Source: a virus
Direction: 5' to 3' (one strand)
Virus record (IMG/VR): IMGVR_UViG_3300042868_010225
Coordinates: 1-34,816 of that record
Length of the DNA stretch: 34,816 bases
In this document: one piece after another, positions 6,478 through 12,426 of the stretch
Numbering within the stretch: position 1 is the first letter of the stretch
How the letters are laid out: every line of letters starts with the position of its first letter
Notes under the pieces: generated by a model
Seen by the model: only the letters and a program-made list of their open reading frames with translations
What the model was told of the DNA's origin: nothing
Database searches by the model: none
Position numbers and translations under genes: made by a program

Positions 6478-6535
6478 TTATTGGTTTAAAAAAGTGTGGC
6501 TTTTTGTACGGAAGCCACAAACCGCTAACCAATAA
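6478..6535 (-). terminator. Attenuator-like nested inverted repeats
   Basis: On the minus strand GTGGCTT (6518-6512) pairs with AAGCCAC (6502-6496) around a nine-base loop and is followed by six T residues (6493-6488), a typical intrinsic terminator just after the SSB-like gene (stop 6544). A second perfect inverted repeat (TTATTGGTT at 6478-6486 and AACCAATAA at 6527-6535) encloses the whole hairpin. The next ATG is only 11 bases further on, so the element probably reduces rather than abolishes downstream expression. Confidence 0.65.
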
Positions 6536-6543
6536 TCCACCAA

Positions 6544-7131
6544 CTAAAAAGGTGTTTCCTCGTCAAGAACGGGGTTATTATCGTTTGCATCGGCAAAAAG
6601 TTTAAATGCCATTTGCTCTAGGAATTGCATCATGTCGGAATCATCCCATTGCTCTTTGCCTTTAACTTTAATCTTTACCATTTGTGGTAAGCCGTTAGGG
6701 TTTTCTTTGGTGTAAGCCGGTGCAATCTTTTCGCCGTCTTGGTACAACGTAATACCAGTAATTGTTTTAGTAGCATCTTGCTTGTCCTTCATAGCCCACG
6801 GCATAAAGCGTACTTCTTTACTTGCGTCTATGTTAGGCAAAGCTTTTAAAAAGCTTGATGCGTAACGGCTAGAATAAGGCAAGCTAACTATATAGCTAGC
6901 ATCGCCATCCGTAAAATGCAACTGCCACTGGGTGCCGTAGTCATTCGTACGCGTGGTAATGTTTTCTAGCTTTGCGGTAAGATCTTTAAACCTTTCCTCA
7001 TATACTAGCTTGCCGGTTTTTGTTAAGCGCTCCGTTGTGCGCTCGGTTGCTTGTTTGTGTTGGCGTACTAAGTTGCCGTCCGCAACACTGAGGTAAGTTG
7101 TGTTAACACCTCCTAATTGTGATAATGCCAT
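6544..7131 (-). CDS. Single-stranded DNA-binding protein-like early protein
   Basis: 195 residues, first gene of the leftward unit. The C-terminus is acidic and ends VLDEETPF, recalling the DDIPF-type tail with which SSBs recruit partners. The body holds alternating strands (WQLHFTDGDASYIVSLPY, VRFMPWAM, ITGITLYQDGEKIAPAY) compatible with an OB fold. The first-gene position, probable high expression, the terminator after it and the nuclease neighbours all fit an SSB or gp2.5-like role. I recognise the design, not a named family, so the call is inferred. Confidence 0.6.
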   Translation of the reverse strand: MALSQLGGVNTTYLSVADGNLVRQHKQATERTTERLTKTGKLVYEERFKDLTAKLENITTRTNDYGTQWQLHFTDGDASYIVSLPYSSRYASSFLKALPNIDASKEVRFMPWAMKDKQDATKTITGITLYQDGEKIAPAYTKENPNGLPQMVKIKVKGKEQWDDSDMMQFLEQMAFKLFADANDNNPVLDEETPF

Positions 7132-7163
7132 AATATAATATCGTTTGTTTTATAACGACAAGA

Positions 7164-7171
7164 CAAAACTA
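7164..7171 (-). promoter_or_regulatory. Leftward early promoter, -7 element TAGTTTTG
   Basis: The minus strand reads TAGTTTTG, an exact TAnnTTTG match, 33 bases before the ATG at 7131. A strongly AT-rich stretch lies upstream (7172-7215). Together with the element at 7220-7227 it forms a divergent promoter pair that would drive both early units. Confidence 0.65.
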
Positions 7172-7219
7172 AACTATTTATTTTAAATAAAAAAACTTTT
7201 TTTTTAAATTTATTTAAAC

Positions 7220-7227
7220 TATGTTTG
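7220..7227 (+). promoter_or_regulatory. Rightward early promoter, -7 element TATGTTTG
   Basis: TATGTTTG matches the Bacteroidota -7 consensus and lies 16 bases before the methyltransferase ATG at 7244, giving a leader of about 12 bases. Poly-A/T tracts occupy 7180-7215 upstream. No clear -33 element is visible. Confidence 0.65.
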
Positions 7228-7243
7228 CAGCAAATTAATAATT

Positions 7244-8221
7244 ATGAAACACGGATCTTTATTTAGCGGAATCGGTGGCTTTGACCTTGCCGCCGAATGG
7301 GCCGGATGGGAAAACGTTTTTCATTGCGAATGGAATCCTTTTGGACAAAGAGTTTTAAAGCACCATTTCCCAAAATCAATATCATACAATGACATTACTA
7401 AAACAGACTTCACTATTCACAAAGGAAACATTGAGATTCTTAGCGGAGGATTCCCATGCCAACCATACTCAACGGCCGGGCTTAGAAAAGGAAAAGAAGA
7501 CGAACGCCATCTATGGCCGCAAATGCTTAGAGCAATTCGAGAAATTAAACCTAGTTGGGTCGTGGGGGAGAACGTTCGCGGGCTTATTAATTGGGGGGGG
7601 GGATTGGTATTCGACGAGGTGCAAACTGAGCTGGAAGCTGAAGGGTACGAAGTACTTCCGTTTCTACTTCCAGCTTGCGCCGTCAACGCACCACACCGAA
7701 GAGACCGAATATGGTTTATTGCTTACGCCAACAACAAGGGAGGAAGTACAAGACCTGGACAAGTTCAAAGCAAGAATGGAGAAATATCCGAATGGTACAA
7801 CGATGCCGAATCTTGCGACGCAAGTAGTAAAAATGCTTCCAACCCCAACAGCATCGGACAGCCCAGAAAAGAATACGGGAAAATTAAATCAGGACGGATT
7901 ACAAAAGAGGGCAAGAAATGGATTACTACCGACACCGACATTGCAGGAATACACGAACAGCACATTACCTCCAAGTCAAATGAATCGAAACAATATAGCG
8001 GGCCATCTTTTGAGGCAAGGAGTTTCGGCTGCTTCCCAACTAAACCCCCAGTTTGTGGAGGAAATGATGGGATTTCCAGAGAACTGGACGGAATTACCTT
8101 TTCTAAATGGCGCAACGAATCCATCAAAGCATACGGAAACGCAATAGTTCCGCAAGTAGCATACGAAATTTTTAAAACCATAAAACAAATAGAACATGAA
8201 AAAAGAAACCCGAGGCCGTAA
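7244..8221 (+). CDS. DNA (cytosine-5-)-methyltransferase
   Basis: 325 residues with the C5-methyltransferase motifs in order: motif I FSGIGGFDLA (7-16, SAM binding); motif IV GGFPCQPYS (68-76, catalytic Cys72); motif VI ENVRG (109-113); motif VIII HRRDRIWF (151-158); and motif X YGNAIVPQ near 297-304. The stretch of about 160-270 is the target-recognition region and is low in complexity here. The enzyme probably methylates phage DNA against host restriction. A G10 run encodes Gly118-120, and a second long frame overlaps most of the gene (7389-8147). Confidence 0.93.
   Translation: MKHGSLFSGIGGFDLAAEWAGWENVFHCEWNPFGQRVLKHHFPKSISYNDITKTDFTIHKGNIEILSGGFPCQPYSTAGLRKGKEDERHLWPQMLRAIREIKPSWVVGENVRGLINWGGGLVFDEVQTELEAEGYEVLPFLLPACAVNAPHRRDRIWFIAYANNKGGSTRPGQVQSKNGEISEWYNDAESCDASSKNASNPNSIGQPRKEYGKIKSGRITKEGKKWITTDTDIAGIHEQHITSKSNESKQYSGPSFEARSFGCFPTKPPVCGGNDGISRELDGITFSKWRNESIKAYGNAIVPQVAYEIFKTIKQIEHEKRNPRP
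7389..8147 (+). CDS. Overprinted protein in the +1 frame of the methyltransferase gene
   Basis: A 252-codon frame lies wholly inside the methyltransferase gene. Its product does not look like random translation: it has GSWGRTFAGLLIG (57-69), WYSTRCKLSWKLKGTKY (73-89), FYFQLAPST, repeated TPT boxes (LLLTPT at 110-115, MLPTPTASD at 149-157, LLPTPT at 179-184) and LNPQFVEEMMGFPENWTELPF (218-238). From memory, stand-alone hypothetical proteins with the same series (DSHANHTQ, KCLEQF, WYS, PTPTA, LNPxFVxEMMGFPxxWT) occur widely in Bacteroidota phages. In the second half this frame looks more constrained than the methyltransferase frame. The function is unknown, and the start codon is uncertain. Confidence 0.55.
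   Translation: MTLLKQTSLFTKETLRFLAEDSHANHTQRPGLEKEKKTNAIYGRKCLEQFEKLNLVGSWGRTFAGLLIGGGDWYSTRCKLSWKLKGTKYFRFYFQLAPSTHHTEETEYGLLLTPTTREEVQDLDKFKARMEKYPNGTTMPNLATQVVKMLPTPTASDSPEKNTGKLNQDGLQKRARNGLLPTPTLQEYTNSTLPPSQMNRNNIAGHLLRQGVSAASQLNPQFVEEMMGFPENWTELPFLNGATNPSKHTETQ
7593..7602 (+). repeat. G10 homopolymer inside the methyltransferase gene
   Basis: Ten consecutive G residues follow TTAATT. In the methyltransferase frame they encode Trp117-Gly120; in the overlapping frame they encode Gly-Gly-Gly-Asp. Homopolymeric G runs of this length are typical slippage sites for phase variation. Loss of one G would connect the methyltransferase N-terminal half to the overlapping frame just before its WYSTRCKLSW segment. 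It could also be a sequencing length error. Confidence 0.8.
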
Positions 8222-8336
8222 GGCTTTACCCGCAAAAGAAAAAAAGCAACCATTATACATAATGGTAAAGCAAAAATTTATTAAAGAAGTAAACCCTAAA
8301 CTTAAAGAACTTGAGAGAGAGTATTCTACAAAGTAA
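8196..8336 (+). CDS. 46-residue basic protein
   Basis: ATG at 8196 overlaps the end of the methyltransferase gene by 26 bases, and TAA at 8334-8336 lies inside the nuclease gene. The product is strongly basic (MKKETRGRKALPAKEKKQP...) and ends in a charged helix (KLKELEREYSTK). It fills the gap between two real genes exactly, and small proteins starting with K-GRKPLP-like sequences recur in Bacteroidota phages from memory. Nucleic-acid binding is plausible. Confidence 0.6.
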   Translation: MKKETRGRKALPAKEKKQPLYIMVKQKFIKEVNPKLKELEREYSTK

Positions 8337-8559
8337 AGTTATCCGGCATTTTGAATTGCTAGGCTGGTACGTTGTAAAGATAATACAATGCAATAAAAAC
8401 GGCATGCCCGACCTTATGCTTTTAAAAGATGGCAAGACTTTCTTTATAGAGTGCAAGGCCGAAAAAGGCCGGCTATCCGAATTGCAGAAATACCGGCATG
8501 AGCAACTACAAGAACTAGGATTTGAAGTAAGAACAATTTATAAAATGCAAGAAATTTAA
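8311..8559 (+). CDS. VRR-NUC domain nuclease
   Basis: 82 residues matching the VRR-NUC fold (PD-(D/E)XK superfamily): ESxxQSKVIRHFELLGWYVV (3-21), NGMPDLMLL (about 30-38, catalytic Asp), FFIECKAEKGRLSELQ (about 44-59, the E-x-K pair) and a C-terminal LGFEVR strand. The family needs its N-terminal helix, and the only start that keeps it is TTG at 8311, so a non-ATG start is likely. Phage VRR-NUC proteins act as small structure-specific or repair nucleases. It ends three bases before the primase gene. Confidence 0.85.
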   Translation: MRESILQSKVIRHFELLGWYVVKIIQCNKNGMPDLMLLKDGKTFFIECKAEKGRLSELQKYRHEQLQELGFEVRTIYKMQEI

Positions 8560-8562
8560 CCA

Positions 8563-11058
8563 ATGATAAAAGCAGCCAACTATTACGCAAAGCAAGGATT
8601 CTCCGTTATACCAATCGGAGACAACAAACGCGCAGTCTTTCCTTGGACGGAGTTTCAAACCAGCATCATGAGTGATGCAACAATACAACACCAGTTTGCA
8701 AACGAGCGTTGCAAGAACATTGCCATAATAGGTGGTGGTGTATCTGGTGGCCTAGAAATTATTGACGTGGATCTTAAATACGATGTAAGCGGTACACTAT
8801 GGGCGCGCTTACAAGAAGCCCTTGCCGACCTTATGCCATTACTTTATGTGGTGCAAACTAAGTCCGGCGGGTACCATCTTTACTACCGATGCAAAGAAGT
8901 AGAGGGTAACCAAAAACTTGCAATGCGCCACGCCACTAAAGATGAATTAAAAGAAACACCACACGCCAAAGAAATAGTTTTAATAGAAACTAGAGGCGAG
9001 GGCGGTTATGTATTAGCACCGCCTAGTGAGGGTTACACTAAGCAAAAAGATTTCGTAATCAATTTGATTACGATTGAGCAACGCGAATCCATCTTATCTA
9101 TTTGCCGTAGTTTCAATGAAGTTGTCAAAGAAGTGCGCCAACAAGTAGTGGCCGACAATGATAACTTTGCCGTGACTCCGTGGGATGACTACAACGCAAA
9201 ATGCGACGTAGTAGCCTTACTAGAAAAATACGGCTGGACATGGATTGAACGCCGTGGCGAACGCGACTACCTTAAAAGACCTGGGAAAACGGACTCACAC
9301 ATTTCGGCCGATTATCATTCCGGCCTAGGATTGTTTAAAGTATTTAGCACCAGCACCGAATTTGAAACCGGTAAAGGCTACAAGCCATTTGCTATTTATG
9401 CAACGCTTGAACATAACGGAAACTTTAGCGAAGCCGCTAAGCAACTTATTAAAGATGGCTTTGGTGAGCAACGCAATAGAGTAAATGGCAACATTAAAAA
9501 AGACTTTGTAGCTAAAAAAGACGAAGGCATCGACAATGATAACATTGCAGCATTCATAAGTCAAAAACATAAGCTGGATATTAAAAAAGCTAAAAAATTA
9601 GTTGAAGACCTAGACAACGATAACGACACACAACTAAACACATTCTGGAATGTGGTCAAAGGTGTTATCAATATTGATAGGTATAAACTTATAAATGTTT
9701 TAACTAGCGAAGGTGGGTTTTATCTTTACTACTACGATAAAAAACTAAACTACCAACTGGTGCGCATCGTTGACAACTTTGTAAGCGAGACCAATATGGA
9801 GCAAGTCAAGAAGTTTGTTATTAGTTATATTGATGCACTACCCTACGAAAACTTTGACGGCATTAATAAAGCCAAGCTGCGCGAAGTAATTTACAAAGGT
9901 GCCGACGCATATTTTAATAAAGGCCTCTTTGAGTTTATGCCTAACATAGACCTTAAGCTTTTAAAACATACTAAAGACTCGGCCTACTTTCCATTCCTTA
10001 ACGGCGTGGTGCATGTAACTAAAGACAAAAAAGAATTATTAAAATACGGCTCTATTAATATGCACGTATGGAAGGATCAAGTCATTCAATATAAAATAGA
10101 TGTCGACCAAGACTTAGACTATGAGAACGTACAATACACTAAATTTATTAATAAAATTAGCGATAGCAATAGCCAACGAGAGGCCTACGCAATCAGTCTC
10201 ATTGGGTACTTGCTCCATACTTATAAAGATCCAACGAAGTCCTATGCCGTTATCCTCGCCGAAGAAACCGAAGACGAAAGTGCTGGTGGAGGTGCGGGTA
10301 AGGGATTGTTCTTTAAAGCAATAGGCAAACTTATAAACGTAGTATCGATTGACGGAAAGAATTTTAAGCTTGATAAATCCTTTGCATTCCAAAGAGTTGA
10401 GTTAAGCACGCAGTTAATAATTATTGAGGACTGTCGCAAAAACGTAGACTTCGAAGGATTTTATAGCAAGATTACCGAGGGCGTAACCATAGAAAAAAAG
10501 AACAAAGACGAGGTTTATATAAGCTACGAGGACTCACCAAAGTTTGGGTTTACTACAAACTATACTATTAACTATTCGGGTGGGCATGGTAAGCGTCGCG
10601 TTAAGGTAATAGAGTTTAGTTCGTTTTTTAACCATCGTAATACACCACTTGACTTCTTTGGTGGCAAGGCCTTGTTTAACGACTGGGACAAAGACGAATG
10701 GAACCGCTTTTATAACTACATGATTGAGTGCGTGCAAATATACCTAGAGGCCGGAATACCCGCCCTAGATAATAGCGAAACTATTAATCGTAAGAATATT
10801 AAACTAAACTTTGGCGAAGACTTCCTGGACTATTTTGACGCCCTAGAGCGTGACAAATGGCTAGACTTTAGTAACGAGTACCTTAACTTTTTAAACACCA
10901 ACGACATGGACAAAAAAGATTTTAGCAAGGTAAAGTTTAAAAAAGCACTTAAAACCAGTGCCGAGTTATACGCCGGAAGCTTCACCACATTAAGAAACCA
11001 TCAAAATAACAATAAAAGTGAGTTTAAAATTATACTTGGATCCGATAGCAGCTTTTGA
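8563..11058 (+). CDS. Bifunctional primase-polymerase / SF3 (D5-like) helicase
   Basis: 831 residues. The N-terminal Prim-Pol (AEP) domain shows IDVDLKY (Asp68, Asp70, metal binding) and SGGYHLYYR (His105), preceded by the usual KQGFSVIPIG start. The C-terminal part is an SF3/D5-type helicase: Walker A GGGAGKGLF at about 574-582, Walker B QLIIIEDC at about 617-624, and a sensor-like FTTNYTI near 670. The middle (about 220-450) resembles PriCT/D5 N-terminal linkers. It is the core replication protein: it primes and probably extends DNA and unwinds the fork. It is the last gene before a 238-base non-coding gap. Confidence 0.9.
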   Translation: MIKAANYYAKQGFSVIPIGDNKRAVFPWTEFQTSIMSDATIQHQFANERCKNIAIIGGGVSGGLEIIDVDLKYDVSGTLWARLQEALADLMPLLYVVQTKSGGYHLYYRCKEVEGNQKLAMRHATKDELKETPHAKEIVLIETRGEGGYVLAPPSEGYTKQKDFVINLITIEQRESILSICRSFNEVVKEVRQQVVADNDNFAVTPWDDYNAKCDVVALLEKYGWTWIERRGERDYLKRPGKTDSHISADYHSGLGLFKVFSTSTEFETGKGYKPFAIYATLEHNGNFSEAAKQLIKDGFGEQRNRVNGNIKKDFVAKKDEGIDNDNIAAFISQKHKLDIKKAKKLVEDLDNDNDTQLNTFWNVVKGVINIDRYKLINVLTSEGGFYLYYYDKKLNYQLVRIVDNFVSETNMEQVKKFVISYIDALPYENFDGINKAKLREVIYKGADAYFNKGLFEFMPNIDLKLLKHTKDSAYFPFLNGVVHVTKDKKELLKYGSINMHVWKDQVIQYKIDVDQDLDYENVQYTKFINKISDSNSQREAYAISLIGYLLHTYKDPTKSYAVILAEETEDESAGGGAGKGLFFKAIGKLINVVSIDGKNFKLDKSFAFQRVELSTQLIIIEDCRKNVDFEGFYSKITEGVTIEKKNKDEVYISYEDSPKFGFTTNYTINYSGGHGKRRVKVIEFSSFFNHRNTPLDFFGGKALFNDWDKDEWNRFYNYMIECVQIYLEAGIPALDNSETINRKNIKLNFGEDFLDYFDALERDKWLDFSNEYLNFLNTNDMDKKDFSKVKFKKALKTSAELYAGSFTTLRNHQNNNKSEFKIILGSDSSF

Positions 11059-11088
11059 GAAATGGCTAAAAGTTAACCCAAAAGGGGG

Positions 11089-11096
11089 TATATTTG
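11089..11096 (+). promoter_or_regulatory. Promoter-like -7 element TATATTTG
   Basis: An exact TAnnTTTG match 31 bases after the primase-helicase stop, preceded by GGGGG. It would produce a leader of about 195 bases that carries the G12 run and the small hairpin before the sigma-like gene. No clear -33 element is visible. Confidence 0.5.
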
Positions 11097-11220
11097 TATG
11101 GAAAGGGCAAAAGTTTAAGATTTCTAACAAAAGTTACACGAATTAACACGAGTTGCTTTTGGTTTATAATCAATGTAGGCTTAGCTATAACACGACTTAC
11201 ATACTTTTTATTACTTTTTA

Positions 11221-11232
11221 GGGGGGGGGGGG
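11221..11232 (+). repeat. G12 homopolymer in the early/late boundary
   Basis: Twelve consecutive G residues, flanked by CTTTTTA and TAAAAAAATAAAG, in an otherwise AT-rich region. It lies 65 bases before the sigma-like gene ATG. Runs of this length are prone to polymerase slippage and are known elsewhere to tune promoter spacing. It could also form a G-quadruplex-like structure with other strands, or be of uncertain length in the assembly. Confidence 0.8.
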
Positions 11233-11283
11233 TAAAAAAATAAAGAAAAGTATATAGGTAAGAATAAAACGCTAAAAAGCGTG

Positions 11284-11291
11284 TAAATTTG
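11284..11291 (+). promoter_or_regulatory. Promoter-like element TAAATTTG directly before the sigma-like gene
   Basis: TAAATTTG matches TAnnTTTG and ends five bases before the ATG at 11297. If used, transcription would begin at or next to the start codon and give a leaderless or nearly leaderless mRNA. The alternative is that transcription starts at 11089 and this match is chance. Confidence 0.35.
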
Positions 11292-11296
11292 TGATA

Positions 11297-11818
11297 ATGG
11301 ATAAAAACCAAATAATAGAATTTGTCTACATGCATCCGGATATTAACCGGCTAATCAATTTAGTCGATCCGGAGCATTTAAGAGACGATTTAAGGCAAGA
11401 AATGGCTTTAGCCTTACTATCTATCCCCGAAGAAAAGATAGGCGAAATTTGGGCATCTAATGGCTTAATAGGATTTAGTATTAAAATAATAACTAATATG
11501 GCATTTAGTAGTACTTCGCCATTTTATAAAAAGTTCCGCAAGAATGACTACCAAAAAGCCCTAGAATATTACCGCAGCCAAATTAAACTACCGGAATTAA
11601 ATACTAACTTTGCTAACATAGCTAAAAAACATTTAGCCAATAAATACCAAGAAGACGAATTACAAGCACACGAAGCCATATTATTCACCAAGTACGTAGA
11701 ACTAAGAAGCTGCAAAAAAGTAGCGGACTTTTATACCATACCCGAAAAACATGTTAAAGACATAATCCGTAAAACTAAACTTGAATTAAAGAACCTTTGC
11801 TTAAATAATAAAACTTAA
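11297..11818 (+). CDS. Sigma factor-like transcription regulator
   Basis: 173 residues from ATG 11297 (a GTG six bases earlier is possible). The N-terminal half has LRDDLRQEMALALL, similar to region 2 of ECF sigma factors; the C-terminal part (about 128-165) has KYVELRSCKKVADFYTIPEK and then VKDIIRKTKLELK, a region 4-like helix-turn-helix. Position at the head of the late region and the full set of morphogenesis genes behind it suggest that it redirects host RNA polymerase to phage promoters. Similarity is by pattern only, so it could be a divergent HTH regulator instead. Confidence 0.6.
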   Translation: MDKNQIIEFVYMHPDINRLINLVDPEHLRDDLRQEMALALLSIPEEKIGEIWASNGLIGFSIKIITNMAFSSTSPFYKKFRKNDYQKALEYYRSQIKLPELNTNFANIAKKHLANKYQEDELQAHEAILFTKYVELRSCKKVADFYTIPEKHVKDIIRKTKLELKNLCLNNKT

Positions 11819-11822
11819 AACA

Positions 11823-12062
11823 ATGATAACGATTGCACTAGCTGCTTTTTTCTTTGCTTATTACTTTGTAGAAGTGGCGCGGATAATTTACTTTATTAAA
11901 AAAGTATGGCAAATCCCGTTTGAAAAAAGGATCAAGCCATTTGACTGCGTCACATGCTTAAGCGTTTGGATGGCGGTTGTATTTTATTTCTTGCCGTTTG
12001 AGTTGGTGCAATTTATTTGCGTTATATTTGGTGCGGGATTCCTTGGACAAAAAATTAAATAA
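11823..12062 (+). CDS. 79-residue two-helix membrane protein
   Basis: Two hydrophobic segments (about 3-24 and 46-76) flank a basic loop with KPFDCVTCLSVWMA; the Cys-x-x-Cys could bind a metal or form a disulfide. Small membrane proteins with a CxxC-LSxW pattern recur in Bacteroidota phages from memory, usually without a function. It starts four bases after the sigma-like gene and so belongs to the same transcript. Superinfection exclusion or lysis timing are possible but unsupported. Confidence 0.65.
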   Translation: MITIALAAFFFAYYFVEVARIIYFIKKVWQIPFEKRIKPFDCVTCLSVWMAVVFYFLPFELVQFICVIFGAGFLGQKIK

Positions 12063-12064
12063 TT

Positions 12065-12298
12065 ATGCAGCCAGTAGTACTACCAATTCTTTGCCACAAT
12101 AGCGATACAATTTTATTTAGCGAACTAGGTGTTGATTATAAATTTACCGATTTAGAAGAAGTTGAGTTTATATTTTTTAACATAGACTTTGCGTGTGGTA
12201 ATATTAAGCAAGGCAAAGAGTACACCGAAATTGTGTGCGATGGCGAAGCCTATGTAGTTAACTTACCTTTTACAGAGTTTAAACAATTATTCAAATAA
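12065..12298 (+). CDS. 77-residue hypothetical protein
   Basis: An acidic, beta-rich small protein (PVVLPILCHNSDTILFSEL...) ending with LPFTEFKQLFK. No family is recognised. It is separated from its neighbours by two bases on each side, which supports it as a real gene of the late transcript. Confidence 0.65.
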   Translation: MQPVVLPILCHNSDTILFSELGVDYKFTDLEEVEFIFFNIDFACGNIKQGKEYTEIVCDGEAYVVNLPFTEFKQLFK

Positions 12299-12300
12299 CA

Positions 12301-12426
12301 ATGGCAAAAGCAAAAACAAGCGACGCAAGAAAGGTTACCTTTGGCAAACGCAAAACCGGAAGGGCAAAGAAAAGCTATAACAAGCATTCACCAAAACCAA
12401 AAGACTATCGTGGACAAGGCAGATAA
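12301..12426 (+). CDS. 41-residue basic protein (KRKTGRAKKSYNKHSPKP type)
   Basis: ATG 12301 to TAA 12426, two bases after the preceding stop. The product is extremely basic, with FGKRKTGRAKKSYNKHSPKP and a YRGQGR end. From memory, very similar small proteins are common in Bacteroidota phage late regions. The charge suggests DNA or RNA binding, perhaps capsid DNA condensation. The same DNA is also open in the frame of the following glycosyltransferase, but there the start is more likely further downstream. Confidence 0.65.
   Translation: MAKAKTSDARKVTFGKRKTGRAKKSYNKHSPKPKDYRGQGR

Larger units (their letters stand above)
11059..11296 (+). other. Non-coding early/late boundary region
   Basis: A 238-base gap between the primase-helicase gene and the sigma-like gene, the longest rightward gap in the window. 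It contains the promoter-like TATATTTG at 11089-11096, a G12 run at 11221-11232, a small inverted repeat CGCT-AAAA-AGCG at 11270-11281, and TAAATTTG at 11284-11291. I see no convincing gene on either strand; the minus-strand frame here is not protein-like. The region probably controls the start of late gene expression and might also hold replication signals. Confidence 0.6.

Noticed and set aside
7132-7243. Integration or lysogeny control region
   Set aside because: The divergent promoters would fit a lysis-lysogeny switch, but no repressor, Cro-like protein or integrase is encoded nearby or elsewhere, so a simple early promoter pair is more likely.
7765-8253. 162-codon minus-strand frame in the methyltransferase gene
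   Set aside because: Unlike the plus-strand second frame it has no recognisable motif, has a Cys/Phe/Leu-rich random composition, and would oppose the early rightward transcript.
11066-11335. Minus-strand frame of 89 codons across the early/late gap
   Set aside because: It translates the G12 run as a Pro stretch and is otherwise a Phe/Tyr-rich string typical of the complement of AT-rich non-coding DNA. It runs against the late transcript and ends inside the primase side.
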